Of a DNA stretch of 64,000 nt, positions 27,115 through 35,790 are shown one piece after another (the first letter of the stretch is position 1; each line of letters starts with the position of its first letter). The notes below the pieces were generated by a model. That model saw only the letters and a program-made list of their open reading frames with translations, did not search any database and was not told the DNA's origin. Both the position numbers and the translations under genes were made by a program. The DNA lies in contig NZ_JBQCFP010000197.1 in assembly GCF_051958935.1 (NCBI RefSeq), positions 49,314 to 113,313 on the forward strand, read 5' to 3'. This DNA is from Dokdonella_A sp051958935. GTDB lineage: Bacteria; Pseudomonadota; Gammaproteobacteria; Xanthomonadales; Rhodanobacteraceae.

Positions 27115-27819
27115 ATGCTCACCCTCTACGACTATCTTCCTTCACAGAATGGCTGGAAAGTCCGCCAGCTGCTCGCCCACCTGGGCCTCCCCTACCGCAG
27201 CGAATCCGTCGCGATCTTCGACGGCGAGGGTCAGGCCGCCGACTACCGCCGCATCAACCCCACCGGCACGGTACCTGCGATCCGCCTCGACGACGGTCGC
27301 ACGCTGGCCGAGTCGAACGCGATCCTCGCGTTCCTCGCCGAGGGTACGGCCTACCTGCCGGGCGATGCGTTCGACCGTGCCAAGGTGCTGCAGTGGCTGT
27401 CGTTCGAGCAGGAACGCATCGAGTCGACCGTCGGCGCGCTGCGCCACTGGCGACTCACCGGCAAGCTCCAACGGCGTCCTCCCGAGCTCGTCGCGATGAA
27501 GCGCGAGGCCGCGCTGCGCGCGCTCGCGATCCTCGACGCCGAGCTCGAGGCGCGTGCGTTCATCGCCGGCGACACCTATACGATCGCCGACATCGCGCTG
27601 TACGCCTATGCCGCGCACGCGGAAGAAGCCGGCATCGCGCTGCATCCGTTCGCGCACTTCAACCGCTGGCTCGCGCGCGTGCGCGGGCAGACGGGCCATC
27701 TCGCGACGACGCACCCCTACGCGATCGACCCGCATTCGTCGCGCGAGCTGCCGCAGGCACCCCTGCGTGTCGCCGCGAGCACCATGGAGGCGGCCGACGC
27801 CATCGCCGGGCCGGGCTGA
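27115..27819 (+). CDS. Glutathione S-transferase family protein
   Basis: 234 residues. The N-terminal thioredoxin-like domain reads MLTLYDYLPSQNGWKVRQLLAHLGLPY, with NPTGTVPAIRLDDGRTLAESNAILAFLAEG giving the cis-proline and the ES pair that holds glutathione. The helical domain ends FIAGDTYTIADIALYAYAAHAEEAGI, the usual N-capping box. Substrate unknown. The gene begins 163 bp from the ada start on the opposite strand. Its whole length is overlapped antisense by the open frame that continues from the YaiI protein. Confidence 0.9.
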   Translation: MLTLYDYLPSQNGWKVRQLLAHLGLPYRSESVAIFDGEGQAADYRRINPTGTVPAIRLDDGRTLAESNAILAFLAEGTAYLPGDAFDRAKVLQWLSFEQERIESTVGALRHWRLTGKLQRRPPELVAMKREAALRALAILDAELEARAFIAGDTYTIADIALYAYAAHAEEAGIALHPFAHFNRWLARVRGQTGHLATTHPYAIDPHSSRELPQAPLRVAASTMEAADAIAGPG

Positions 27820-28272
27820 GATCAGGCGCGCGCCGCGCGTGAGCAGGCGGTCGAGCTGGTTCGCGAACGCGCGTGCGTCGCGCGCGTCGTACGCGGGCGG
27901 CCCGCCGGTATCGACGCCGGCGCCGCGCAGGCCGTCCATGAAGTCGCGCATCGACAACTGCTGGCGCACGTTCTCGGCCGTGTAGAGCTCGCCGCGCGGA
28001 TTCAGCGCGGTGATGCCCTTGTCGACCAGGATCGTGGCGAGCGGGATGTCGTGCGTGACGACGAGGTCGCCGGGTCCGGCCCAGCCGGCGATCGCGCGAT
28101 CGGCCGCGTCGAGCGTGCGTTCGACCGTACGGCGGCTGATCAACGCCGAACGCGGCACCGCGATCGCCTGGTTCGCGACGAGCACGAGTTCGATGCGCGT
28201 CCGCTCGGCGGCTCGATAGAGGATGTCCTTGACCGCCCGCGGGCAGGCGTCGGCGTCGACCCAGATCTTCAT
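27142..28272 (-). CDS. YaiI/UPF0178 family protein with abnormal read-through C-terminus
   Basis: The first ~150 residues are a normal YaiI/UPF0178 protein. It starts MKIWVDADACPRAVKDILYRAA (metal-binding PIN-like Asp residues) and continues with VLVANQAIAVPRSALI and GDLVVTHDIPLATILVDKGITALNPRGELYTAENV. It then has MRDFMDGLRGAGVDTGGPPAYDARDARAFANQLDRLL. The family ends about here, near 27815, but no stop codon is present. The frame stays open for ~225 more residues antisense to the GST gene, to a stop at 27142. A TGA exists in the next frame right at the expected end (near 27834-27832). So either a one-base shift (real or a sequence error) removed the stop, or the tail is translated. The family function is unknown. 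Confidence 0.7.
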   Translation of the reverse strand: MKIWVDADACPRAVKDILYRAAERTRIELVLVANQAIAVPRSALISRRTVERTLDAADRAIAGWAGPGDLVVTHDIPLATILVDKGITALNPRGELYTAENVRQQLSMRDFMDGLRGAGVDTGGPPAYDARDARAFANQLDRLLTRGARLISARPGDGVGRLHGARGDTQGCLRQLARRMRVDRVGVRRREMARLPAHAREPAVEVRERMQRDAGFFRVRGIGVQRDVGDRIGVAGDERTRLELGVEDRERAQRGLALHRDELGRTPLELAGESPVAQRADGRLDAFLLERQPLQHLGTVERIARQVGRTLGEEREDRVRLGQRATVVEADRRYRAGGVDAAVVGGLTLAVEDRDGFAAVGEAQVGEQLADFPAIL

Positions 28273-28403
28273 GCTTCCCGTCGCATTTCGCTTTAGGATG
28301 AGTATGCCTTGCCGCGCAGCGCGCTGTTCGGCAGCGGTAAAGACGGGCTCTGCTACTCACGCATGGCCGCGCGCCTGGTGCGGCCGACCAGCGAGGTACC
28401 GAC

Positions 28404-29192
28404 ATGAAGCGAGTCGCATCGAGGAAGTCCGCGGCGAAAAAAGCGGCCGGGAAGGCCGGCGCGACGAACGCAGTCAGGAAGGCGACGAAGAAGGCGGCAG
28501 CGAAGAAGGTCGCCGGCAAGGCGGTGAAGAAGGCCGCGAACAAAGCCACGACGACAGCGGCGAAGAAGGCCGTCCGCAAGCCGGCGCGCGTGCTCGCGAA
28601 GAAGGCCGCGAAGAAGGTCGCGCGCAAGGCGGCCAAGCCCGCGAAGAAGCCGGCGGAACGCAAGCTCGCGAAGAAGGCGGCGCCGCAGCAGGCTGCGGCG
28701 CGGAAGGCTGCGCCGACCAAGGCCGCGCCGCGAAAATCCGTGGCCGAAAAGGCCGGAGCGGCGAGAACGGCAACCGCGAACAAGCCGGCTGCACGGCCGA
28801 CGCCGATGCCGGCCGCGCGCCCCGCGGCGGCGCCGATGCCCAAATCCGCCGCCGCAGCGGCGCCCAAGCCGGCGACCAACCCGCCGCCACGACCGGCGGC
28901 GCCCAAGCCCGCCGAGCCGAAGCCGGCGACGGCCGCAGCGCCGAAGCCCGCACCTGCTCCCGCGCCCGCGGCAGCGCAGGCCGCCAAGTCTCCGGAGTCG
29001 CCCTCGTCATCGCCCGCTGCCGTGGGCGCTGCAGCCGGCGCAGTCAGCGCCGAGGTCGCGATGCAGCACTTCCGCGACGTGTTGCGCGCGAAGCAGGAAC
29101 GCGTGCGGCAAGGGCCGAGCTATCCGGCGCCGAACGCGTACACCGGCCGCCACGACAGCGTGGCCACAGGCGGCGACGACGACGACGAGTGA
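28404..29192 (+). CDS. Lysine/alanine/proline-rich basic protein, AlgP/histone H1-like
   Basis: 262 residues of low complexity. Residues 1-110 are Lys/Ala repeats (KKAAKKVARKAAKPAKKPA type) like histone H1 tails. Residues 110-205 are Pro/Ala/Lys (PKPAPAPAPAAAQ). A short ordered-looking end follows, MQHFRDVLRAKQERVRQGPSYP, then an acidic GGDDDDE tail. This resembles AlgP-type nucleoid-associated proteins, where the basic part binds DNA non-specifically; the role here is inferred. GAGG precedes the ATG by 7 nt. The repetitive codons make it prone to length variation. Alternative: a proline-rich membrane-linked protein, but no signal or span is seen. Confidence 0.8.
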   Translation: MKRVASRKSAAKKAAGKAGATNAVRKATKKAAAKKVAGKAVKKAANKATTTAAKKAVRKPARVLAKKAAKKVARKAAKPAKKPAERKLAKKAAPQQAAARKAAPTKAAPRKSVAEKAGAARTATANKPAARPTPMPAARPAAAPMPKSAAAAAPKPATNPPPRPAAPKPAEPKPATAAAPKPAPAPAPAAAQAAKSPESPSSSPAAVGAAAGAVSAEVAMQHFRDVLRAKQERVRQGPSYPAPNAYTGRHDSVATGGDDDDE

Positions 29193-29407
29193 ATCGCGTC
29201 GCTCGAACCGGCGTCATCCGCCGCGCGGCGGCGGATGGCGTATGGCCGCTTCGCATTGCGATCGAAACGGGTCCGCTTCGCGGGCGCGCTCGCGCACCCG
29301 CGAATGTCGATCGCGGCAGGGCTTGTATCCGCACGCAACGTCGCCACGTCGAGTCGACGCCCGCGCCGGCGCGGCCGGCGGCGCGTCCATCTGCCCAGGA
29401 GTACCGC

Positions 29408-29920
29408 ATGTCGCTGTCGATGTACCAAGCCTCGATCCCCGTGTTCCAACGCGCGCTGACCCAGCTGTCGGCCGTGCTGCACAAGGCCGCTGCCCATGCG
29501 GAGGCGAAGAAGTTCGATCCCGCGGTGCTCGTCAATGCGCGCCTCGCACCGGACATGCTGCCGCTGTCGCGGCAGATCCAGATCGCGTCCGACCACGCCC
29601 GCGGCGCGGCCGCACGCCTCGCCGGACTCGCGCGCCCGTCCGTACCCGACAACGAAGCCACGCTCGACGACCTGCAGGCGCGCATCGCCATGACGCTCGA
29701 CTACATCGGCCAGTTCACGCCGGCGCAGATCGACGGCAGCGAAGCGCGCGAGATCACCCTTCCGCTGCGCACCGGCGAAACGAAGCTCCAGGGGCAGCCG
29801 TACCTGCTGCATTTCGCGTTTCCGAATTTCTGGTTCCACGTGACCGTCGCGTACGCGATCCTGCGCCACAACGGCGTCGACATCGGCAAGCAGGATTTCC
29901 TCGGTCCGCTGCCGGCGTAG
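29408..29920 (+). CDS. DUF1993 family protein
   Basis: 170 residues. MSLSMYQASIPVFQRALTQLSAVLHKA is the standard DUF1993 opening. LPLSRQIQIASDHARGAAARLAG follows, then the conserved end YLLHFAFPNFWFHVTVAYAILRHNGVDIGKQDFLG. Family members resemble the DinB four-helix bundle in layout and have no known function; cytosolic. AGGAG lies 7 nt before the ATG. The 215 bp between it and the AlgP-like gene hold a hairpin of CATCCGCCGC arms near 29214 but nothing else recognised. Confidence 0.92.
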   Translation: MSLSMYQASIPVFQRALTQLSAVLHKAAAHAEAKKFDPAVLVNARLAPDMLPLSRQIQIASDHARGAAARLAGLARPSVPDNEATLDDLQARIAMTLDYIGQFTPAQIDGSEAREITLPLRTGETKLQGQPYLLHFAFPNFWFHVTVAYAILRHNGVDIGKQDFLGPLPA

Positions 29921-30250
29921 GGTGGACCTCGGCGCCGGCACTTCGCCCGGGGCGAATGCGCGCGCAAGGCTTCCCTCGCCGCGCGTGGCGCCTTGGTCGC
30001 CCACAGAAGGCAGAGCAGGGAAGAAAAGCAGCAGCGGGAAAAGCGGAAGCGGGAACTACCCCTCCGTCGTCCCGGCGAAAGCGGGGACCCGGCGTCTCCG
30101 GTCTCAACACGAAGAGCCGGATTGCGGCTTTCGCCGGAAATCACGGCGTGTTTGCTTGGGGCGATGCAGCATGCGCTCCCGGTGACCTTCGCAGGGCAGG
30201 GCGGCTCGAGGCCGGAGGCCGGAGCCGCCTCGTACGAAATGCAACGCGAT

Positions 30251-30290
30251 GAAGGCGGATCCGCCGCTGCGCGGCGTGATCCGCCCTACG
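30251..30290. repeat. Hairpin repeat GGCGGATC...GATCCGCC, copy 1
   Basis: Arms 30254-30261 and 30278-30285 flank an inner stem (CGCCGC with GCGGCG) and a TGC loop. The ends GAAGGCGGATCCG and TGATCCGCCCTACG are shared with copy 2 at 40881, which has the same length but a different, still self-complementary, centre. Confidence 0.75.
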
Positions 30291-30373
30291 GACTCCCGTT
30301 GCGTCGCGCGTTCTCCCCTGCACGTACCTGCATCGGGCTGCACGACAGCGCAATGCTCCTCGCCCCGCAGCCC

Positions 30374-30404
30374 TAAAAAAAGACGCCGCACATGGCGGCG
30401 TCTT
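30374..30404 (-). terminator. Rho-independent terminator of the lipoprotein gene
   Basis: Stem 30380-30389 with 30395-30404 and a 5-nt loop. On the minus strand it is followed by a run of T residues (complement of the A-run at 30375-30381). It begins 20 bp after the stop at 30424. Confidence 0.93.
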
Positions 30405-30423
30405 CGGGCGCGACGGCATCGGC

Positions 30424-30954
30424 TCAGCGCCGTTCGAGCTTGCTCGCCGCCGTTTCGGTATTGTCGAGTTCCGCCTTCGCGTGCTGGCGTTGCGCCTCGG
30501 CATTCGCCTTCGCTGCATCCTTGCAGCCGCCCTGCTGCGCGTCGGGCAGCGTGGCGCACTTCTGCACGGCCACGTCGTAGTCGGCGTCGGCCTTGGCGAG
30601 CGCGACGTCGTAGCGCGCCTTCGCGTCCTTGACCATCGCGTCCGACTGCTCGTCGGCAAGATCGTCACCGGCGCGGCGTTCGACCTTCTCGGCATCGGCG
30701 CTCGCATCGTTGATCTTCTCGCCCGCTTCGGCGTTCGCCTTCTGCACGTCGGCATTCGCCTCGGCGCGCGCCGCATCCAGTTTCTGCTGCGCCTCGGCCG
30801 ACTTCTCGGCCGCCTTCTGCTGTGCCTTGGCCACGTCCTGCGCCGCCTTTTCCTGCGCCTTGGCCACGTCCTGCTGTGCCTGTTCCGGCGACTTGTCGCA
30901 GCCGGCGAGCGCGACTGCGCCGCCCAATGCGATGAGCCATGCGAATCTGTTCAT
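30424..30954 (-). CDS. Alanine-rich coiled-coil lipoprotein
   Basis: 176 residues. The signal peptide has a lipobox (VALAGC), so the mature protein is a lipid-anchored one beginning CDKSPEQAQQ. Then come heptad-like Ala/Lys/Gln/Glu repeats (VAKAQEKAAQDVAKAQQKAAEKSAEAQQKLDAARAEA). They predict a long coiled coil over about residues 25-105, with a second helical part at the end. Two Cys near 133 and 144 (KCATL, GGCKD) may form a disulfide. No known family is certain; it is reminiscent of small envelope-spanning or murein-associated lipoproteins. It has its own strong terminator, suggesting a single-gene, well-expressed transcript. Confidence 0.83.
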   Translation of the reverse strand: MNRFAWLIALGGAVALAGCDKSPEQAQQDVAKAQEKAAQDVAKAQQKAAEKSAEAQQKLDAARAEANADVQKANAEAGEKINDASADAEKVERRAGDDLADEQSDAMVKDAKARYDVALAKADADYDVAVQKCATLPDAQQGGCKDAAKANAEAQRQHAKAELDNTETAASKLERR

Positions 30955-31086
30955 GCGTTCATCTCCCTATGCCGACCCAGCGGCGATGGCGCGCATCGTC
31001 GAAGCGCGGCGCTTTACGCGAAATGAATGCACCCATCCGGCGCCGGGAGCCGTTCAGCGCGGCCATGCGCCCGCTAGAATGCACCC

Positions 31087-32193
31087 ATGTACGCCCTCTG
31101 GAATTCGCTCGTCGACGGCCTCGACGCGCACGCGGTGACGCCATTCCTCGCGTGCGTGCATCTGACCGGACTTGCCGGCGACCCGCGCGAGATCGCGCAG
31201 GCGCTGCTCATCGCGGCCGCGCAGGTGCTCGTCATCGCCTGCCTGTTCCGTCCGCTCGAGAGCCTCGCGCCCGCGGAGCGCTGGCCTGATCGCCGCCTGG
31301 CGCGCATCGACCGCACTTATACCCTGCTGATGCTGCTCGGCCTCAATCCGCTGTTCGCCTACCTCGTGCTGACGCCGTTCGCCAATGCACTCGGCGGCGC
31401 GGGCACCGGCGATGCGGCGAGCGGCCTGCCGGCGTGGATCCCGTGGTTCCAGCAGCATCCGCTCGCGCTGTTCCTCGCCTACTACGCGATCTACGACTTC
31501 GCGTACTACTGGATGCACCGCGCGCAACACTGGATCCCATGGTGGTGGGCGCTGCACAGCATGCACCACAGCCAGCGCCAGATGAGCTGCTGGAGCAACG
31601 ATCGCGGCAGCTACGTCGACGGCGTGCTGCAATCGATCTTCCTCGCCACGGTCGGCCTCGCCGTCGGCGTCGAGCCGGACCAGTTCGCGCTGCTCATGTT
31701 CGTCGGCGAGCTCGCGCAGAACTGGTCGCATGCGAACGTGCGCCTCGGCTTCGGCCGCGTGCTCGACAAGCTCTTCGTCGATCCGAAGTTCCACCGCCTG
31801 CACCACATGATCGTCGATCCCGAGCGGCCGCGGTTGCACGACTGCAACTACGGGCAGGTGCTGTCGATCTGGGACGTCGCGTTCGGCACCGCGCTGTATG
31901 GCGAGCCGGCGCGGCCGACCGGCGTCGGCGACCCGATGGTGGATGCGGACAACGGGCGTGGCGTGATCGCGATGCAATGGGGTGCATTCCGCCGCTTCTG
32001 GGGCGCCTTCTGGTGCGCGGCCGGCTGGAGACCCGGTGACGTCGCGTTCGGCGCGGACTACGTGCCGGTGCCGACGCGGCATATGGACCTACACCGCTTC
32101 GAGCGCCCCGCGCCGACCGACGCAGCGATCGCCGGCACGGCAGGCGACGGTGCGGCGACGGTCGACGGCCTCGCAGCGCGTGGATCGGCTTGA
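31087..32193 (+). CDS. Sterol desaturase/fatty acid hydroxylase superfamily membrane enzyme
   Basis: 368 residues with about five membrane spans. The di-iron histidine boxes are intact: YYWMHRAQH (HRxxH), WALHSMHHS (HxxHH) and FHRLHHMI (HxxHH), with NWSHANVR between. The layout and the PEQFALLMF/FVDPKFHRLHH context match bacterial sterol desaturase-family proteins, which insert oxygen into lipid or isoprenoid substrates at the membrane. The substrate is unknown. The C-terminal ~60 residues are an extra cytosolic tail. It ends 117 bp before the GAF-GGDEF-EAL gene. Confidence 0.9.
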   Translation: MYALWNSLVDGLDAHAVTPFLACVHLTGLAGDPREIAQALLIAAAQVLVIACLFRPLESLAPAERWPDRRLARIDRTYTLLMLLGLNPLFAYLVLTPFANALGGAGTGDAASGLPAWIPWFQQHPLALFLAYYAIYDFAYYWMHRAQHWIPWWWALHSMHHSQRQMSCWSNDRGSYVDGVLQSIFLATVGLAVGVEPDQFALLMFVGELAQNWSHANVRLGFGRVLDKLFVDPKFHRLHHMIVDPERPRLHDCNYGQVLSIWDVAFGTALYGEPARPTGVGDPMVDADNGRGVIAMQWGAFRRFWGAFWCAAGWRPGDVAFGADYVPVPTRHMDLHRFERPAPTDAAIAGTAGDGAATVDGLAARGSA

Positions 32194-32310
32194 GGCCCGG
32201 CGGGTGCGGCGTATGATGGTCGTGCGGGCTTGCGCATCGACGTCGCGCGTCCGGTCGCGCCGCGTCGGTGCGTCCGATACGGTGTGCCCGCTCGGGAAAC
32301 GGGATCGAGG

Positions 32311-34158
32311 ATGATCGACGACCGCTCCAGCGCGGCGCTGCAGCGTCTCCAGGGCGAGATCCTGGAAGCGGTAGCACGCGGCGAGCCATTGTCCCGCGTC
32401 GCCGACCTGTTGTGCCGACGCGTCGAGGGCCTCGTCGCCGACGTCGTCTGCTCGATCCTCATCATCGATGCGCAGGGCCGGGTGCATTCGCTCGCGGCGC
32501 CGAGCCTGCCCGAGCCGTATTCGCACTCGCTCGACGGCATGTCGATCGGCCCGGTTGCCGGTTCCTGCGGCACGGCCGCCTGGCGCGGCGAGCCGGTCGA
32601 GGTCATCGACATCGAGAGCGACCCGCTGTGGGCCGAGTACCGCGATCTCGCGCTGCCGCTCGGGCTGCGCGCGTGCTGGTCGAGCCCGATCAAGGCGCGC
32701 GACGGCCGCGTGATCGGCACCTTCGCGTTCTACTACCGCACGCGCCGCGGTCCGGCCGCGCTAGAGCGCGCGATCGTCGAGCGCTGCGTGGATCTCTGCG
32801 CGATCGCGATCGAGCACGACGCGGTGCAGGCGCACGTGCATCGCCTCGCCTTCCACGACCCGGTCACCGGCCTCGCCAATCGTTCCGCATTCACCGAGCA
32901 GGCGACGCGCACGCTCGCCGCGCTCGCGCCGGGCGAGTCGGTCAACGTGCTCTACATCGACCTCGACGACTTCAAGGCGGTCAACGACTCGCTCGGCCAC
33001 CGCGTCGGCGACCAGCTGCTCGCGAGCGTCGCGCAGCGCCTCGCCGGATGCATGAGCGCCGACGCGTTCGTCGCGCGCCTCGGCGGCGACGAGTTCGCGG
33101 TGCTGCAGCCGTGCCGTGACGCAGAGGCCGCCGGGCACCAGCTCGCGGCGCGGATCAAGGCGGTCCTCGACGAACCCTTCGAGGTCGACGACCAGCGCGT
33201 GACGATCGGTGCGAGCGTCGGCATCGCGCATGCCGACGCGCCGGGCCTCGACCTCGACGAACTCGCGCGGCGCGCGGACATGGCGCTGTATGAGGCGAAG
33301 GCGGCCGGCCGGCGCACGCATCGGTTCTTCGACGTGGCGATGGACACGCACGTGCAGATGCGGCGCAGCCTCAAGCAGGACCTGCGCGTGGCGATCGACG
33401 CCGGTGCGTTCAACCTCGTCTACCAGCCGATCGTCGCGCTCGAGACGGGCGAGCCGGTCGCGGTCGAGGCGTTGCTGCGCTGGAGCCATCCGGCTCGCGG
33501 CAACGTGCCTCCCGCCGCGTTCATTCCGGTCGTCGAAGAAATGGGGCTGATCGCGATGCTCGGCGACTGGGTGCTGCGCGAGGCCTGTGCCGCGGCGGCG
33601 CGCTGGCCGCGCGGGATCAAGGTCGGCGTGAACCTGTCGCCGCTGCAATTGCGCAAGTCGGGCTTCCTGCTCGACGTCGTCGGCGCGCTGCAGCAGTCCG
33701 GACTCGCGCCCGAGCGGCTGGACCTCGAGGTCACCGAGAGCGCGCTGCTCGCGAGCGACATCGCCACGCGCACCGCGATCAACGAGCTGCACGACCTCGG
33801 CGTGCGGCTCTCGCTCGACGACTTCGGCACCGGTTACTCGTCGTTGCAGCTGCTGCGCGCGTTCCCGTTCGACAAGATCAAGATCGACATGTCGTTCGTG
33901 CGCGACATCGGCATCGACGCCGATTCGGAGGCGATCATCCGCGCGGTGATCCGCCTCGCGCGCGACCTCGGCATCCGCACCGCCGCGGAAGGCGTCGAGA
34001 CCGCGGCGCAGTACGACTGGCTCGTGCGCCACCACTGCACCGAGGTGCAGGGCTTCTACTGCAGCCGGCCGATCGGCGAAGCCGACCTGCGCGCCCTTCT
34101 CGACGGCGCGTCACTGGCGCCGCGCGCCGTCCGGGAAAGCCACACGCCGTCGCCGTGA
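32311..34158 (+). CDS. GAF-GGDEF-EAL cyclic-di-GMP protein
   Basis: 615 residues. A GAF sensor domain occupies about 15-175 (PVAGSCGTAAWRGEPVEVIDI is its typical core). The GGDEF domain runs about 185-345 with intact GGDEF at 258-262. The EAL domain runs about 360-605 with EAL at 386-388, the catalytic/metal set EVTES, DDFGTGYSS, KIDMSFV and AEGVET. Both active sites look intact, so synthesis, breakdown, or GAF-controlled switching are all possible. No membrane span, so cytosolic. The ATG at 32311 is chosen because GAF similarity starts soon after; the frame runs 81 bp further up. Confidence 0.93.
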   Translation: MIDDRSSAALQRLQGEILEAVARGEPLSRVADLLCRRVEGLVADVVCSILIIDAQGRVHSLAAPSLPEPYSHSLDGMSIGPVAGSCGTAAWRGEPVEVIDIESDPLWAEYRDLALPLGLRACWSSPIKARDGRVIGTFAFYYRTRRGPAALERAIVERCVDLCAIAIEHDAVQAHVHRLAFHDPVTGLANRSAFTEQATRTLAALAPGESVNVLYIDLDDFKAVNDSLGHRVGDQLLASVAQRLAGCMSADAFVARLGGDEFAVLQPCRDAEAAGHQLAARIKAVLDEPFEVDDQRVTIGASVGIAHADAPGLDLDELARRADMALYEAKAAGRRTHRFFDVAMDTHVQMRRSLKQDLRVAIDAGAFNLVYQPIVALETGEPVAVEALLRWSHPARGNVPPAAFIPVVEEMGLIAMLGDWVLREACAAAARWPRGIKVGVNLSPLQLRKSGFLLDVVGALQQSGLAPERLDLEVTESALLASDIATRTAINELHDLGVRLSLDDFGTGYSSLQLLRAFPFDKIKIDMSFVRDIGIDADSEAIIRAVIRLARDLGIRTAAEGVETAAQYDWLVRHHCTEVQGFYCSRPIGEADLRALLDGASLAPRAVRESHTPSP

Positions 34159-34196
34159 CGGGCGGGCCCACGCGCCGCCGCATCGTCGCGTTCGCC

Positions 34197-35594
34197 TCAG
34201 ACCACGCCGGTGGCGTGATGCAGCGCGATGACGGCGAACACCGCGAGGGTCTTGATGACGGTGATCGCGAAGATGTCGCGATACGACTGGCGATGGCTGA
34301 GTCCGGTCACGGCGAGCAGCGTGATCACCGCGCCATTGTGCGGCAGCGTGTCCATGCCGCCCGAGGCCATCGCGGCGACACGATGCAGCACGTCCATCGG
34401 GATGCCGGCCGCCTGCGCGTTGTGCACGAATGTCTCGGCCATCGCCGCGAGCGCGATGCTCATGCCGCCGGAGGCGGAGCCGGTGATGCCCGCGAGCGTG
34501 GTCACCGATACCGCCTCGTTGACGAGCGGGCTCGGGATCGACTGCAGCGCGTCGGCGATGACGCGGAAACCCGGCAGCGCCGCGATTACCGCGCCGAAGC
34601 CGTATTCGGACGCGGTGTTCATCGACGCGAGCAACGCACCGCCGACTGCTTCGCGGCTGCCTTGCGTGAATGTGCGCGCGATCGTGCGCCAGGCGCAGGC
34701 GAGCACGCAGGCGATACCGAGAAGCAGCGCGCCTTCGACCGCCCAGATCGCGGCGACCTTGGCCACGTCCTGCACGATCGGCTCGGCTTCGCCGACCACC
34801 GCAGGCACGAAGCTCCGTGTCGTGCCGTACCAGTGCGGGATCGCGCGCGTGAGCGCGAAGTTCGCCGTGCCGACGAGGACGAGCGGCAGCAGCGCGAGCA
34901 GCGGATGGGCCAGTCGCATGCCATCGAACGCGCGCGGCTCGTTGAGCAGCGCCTCGCCATAGCCCTCGCCGGTGGCCGCCGCGGCGCGGCGGCGCGCGTC
35001 GAGCCAGGCGAGGCCGGCGACGAGCACGCACAGCGCGCCGAACGTGCCGAGCCACGGCGCCGCCCATGCGGTCGTGCCGAAGAACGTGGTCGGAATGATG
35101 TTCTGGATCTGCGGCGTACCGGGCAGTGCATCCATCGTGAACGTGAAGGCGCCGAGCGCGATCGTGCCCGGGATGAGGCGCTTGGGGATATCGGCCTGGC
35201 GGAACAGCTCGGCCGCGAACGGATACACCGCGAACACGACGACGAACAGCGACACGCCGCCGTAGGTGAGCAGCGCGCAGACGAGCACGATCGCCAGCAT
35301 CGCGCGGCTGCGCCCGACGACGCCGATCGTCGCGACGACGATGGACCTGGAGAACCCCGACAGCTCGATCAGCTTGCCGAACACCGCGCCGAGCAGGAAC
35401 ACCGGGAAATACAGTTTGAGGAACGCGACCATGCGGTCCATGAACAGGCCGGTGAACATCGGCGCGACGAGCGACGGCTCGGTCAGCAGCACGGCGCCGA
35501 GCGCGGCGACCGGCGCGAACAGGATCACGCTGTGGCCGCGATACGCGGCTAGCATGAGGAACGCGAGCGCGGCCAGTACGATCAGCAATGCCAT
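34197..35594 (-). CDS. GntP-family permease, probable hydroxybutyrate/organic acid uptake
   Basis: 465 residues and about 12 membrane spans. Family features include YGGVSLFVVVFAVYPFAAELF, TFTMDALPGTPQIQNIIPTTFFGT and the C-terminal GGMSIALAAMAET ... MASGGMDTLPHNGAVITLLAVTG. The PHNGAV element is typical of the branch that includes beta-hydroxybutyrate permeases rather than gluconate carriers (from memory). It diverges from a TonB receptor and PHB depolymerase 196 bp away, which fits uptake of the hydroxybutyrate released. AAGGA lies 8 nt before the ATG at 35594; the longer open frame upstream runs into the divergent gene and is rejected. Confidence 0.87.
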   Translation of the reverse strand: MALLIVLAALAFLMLAAYRGHSVILFAPVAALGAVLLTEPSLVAPMFTGLFMDRMVAFLKLYFPVFLLGAVFGKLIELSGFSRSIVVATIGVVGRSRAMLAIVLVCALLTYGGVSLFVVVFAVYPFAAELFRQADIPKRLIPGTIALGAFTFTMDALPGTPQIQNIIPTTFFGTTAWAAPWLGTFGALCVLVAGLAWLDARRRAAAATGEGYGEALLNEPRAFDGMRLAHPLLALLPLVLVGTANFALTRAIPHWYGTTRSFVPAVVGEAEPIVQDVAKVAAIWAVEGALLLGIACVLACAWRTIARTFTQGSREAVGGALLASMNTASEYGFGAVIAALPGFRVIADALQSIPSPLVNEAVSVTTLAGITGSASGGMSIALAAMAETFVHNAQAAGIPMDVLHRVAAMASGGMDTLPHNGAVITLLAVTGLSHRQSYRDIFAITVIKTLAVFAVIALHHATGVV

Positions 35595-35696
35595 TCGGTG
35601 GGTCCTTCGACTGCGGCGCCGCGCGCGCCGGCAGCCACCATGGCCCGCACCGCGCGATCCTTCACCGCGAAGTATGCGCAGGTCGCCGGCGCGACC

Positions 35697-35707
35697 CATC
35701 GTACGAA
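35697..35707. promoter_or_regulatory. Shared motif (TTCGTACGATG on minus strand), copy 1
   Basis: The 11-mer is identical to 45160-45170 in front of the 3-hydroxybutyrate oligomer hydrolase. Similarity continues outward: both have GCACT about 5-6 bases before AC-TTCGTACGATG when aligned. The CGTACG core is palindromic. It lies between the divergent permease and TonB receptor genes. Candidate CrbR-binding site. Confidence 0.5.
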
Positions 35708-35790
35708 GGTACAAGTGCCTGCGCGCACGGCGGCGCCTAGCCTTGCGGCATCGCATGGCCGGTGCCCGGCCCGATGCCGGAGGGGACCCG

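Larger units (their letters stand above)
29921..30423. repeat. Gene-free repeat-bearing stretch
   Basis: No gene seen in about 500 bp. CCCGGCGAAAGCGGGGACC near 30073 and CTTTCGCCGG near 30128 are inverted pieces of a dispersed 'PAKAG' type repeat (its translated phrase is VVPAKAG). At 30251-30290 lies a hairpin unit shared with 40881-40921. A terminator for the following minus-strand lipoprotein gene occupies 30374-30404. Confidence 0.6.

Noticed and set aside
28404..29192. Lys/Ala repeats as a CRISPR or tandem DNA repeat
   Set aside because: Repeats are codon-level and irregular, encode a basic protein, and have no spacer structure. No CRISPR array was seen in the window.
30222..30235. Third TCGTACGAA-like match to the PHB promoter motif
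   Set aside because: Lies in a repeat-rich gap with no linked gene start and lacks the outer GCACT/GATG matches.
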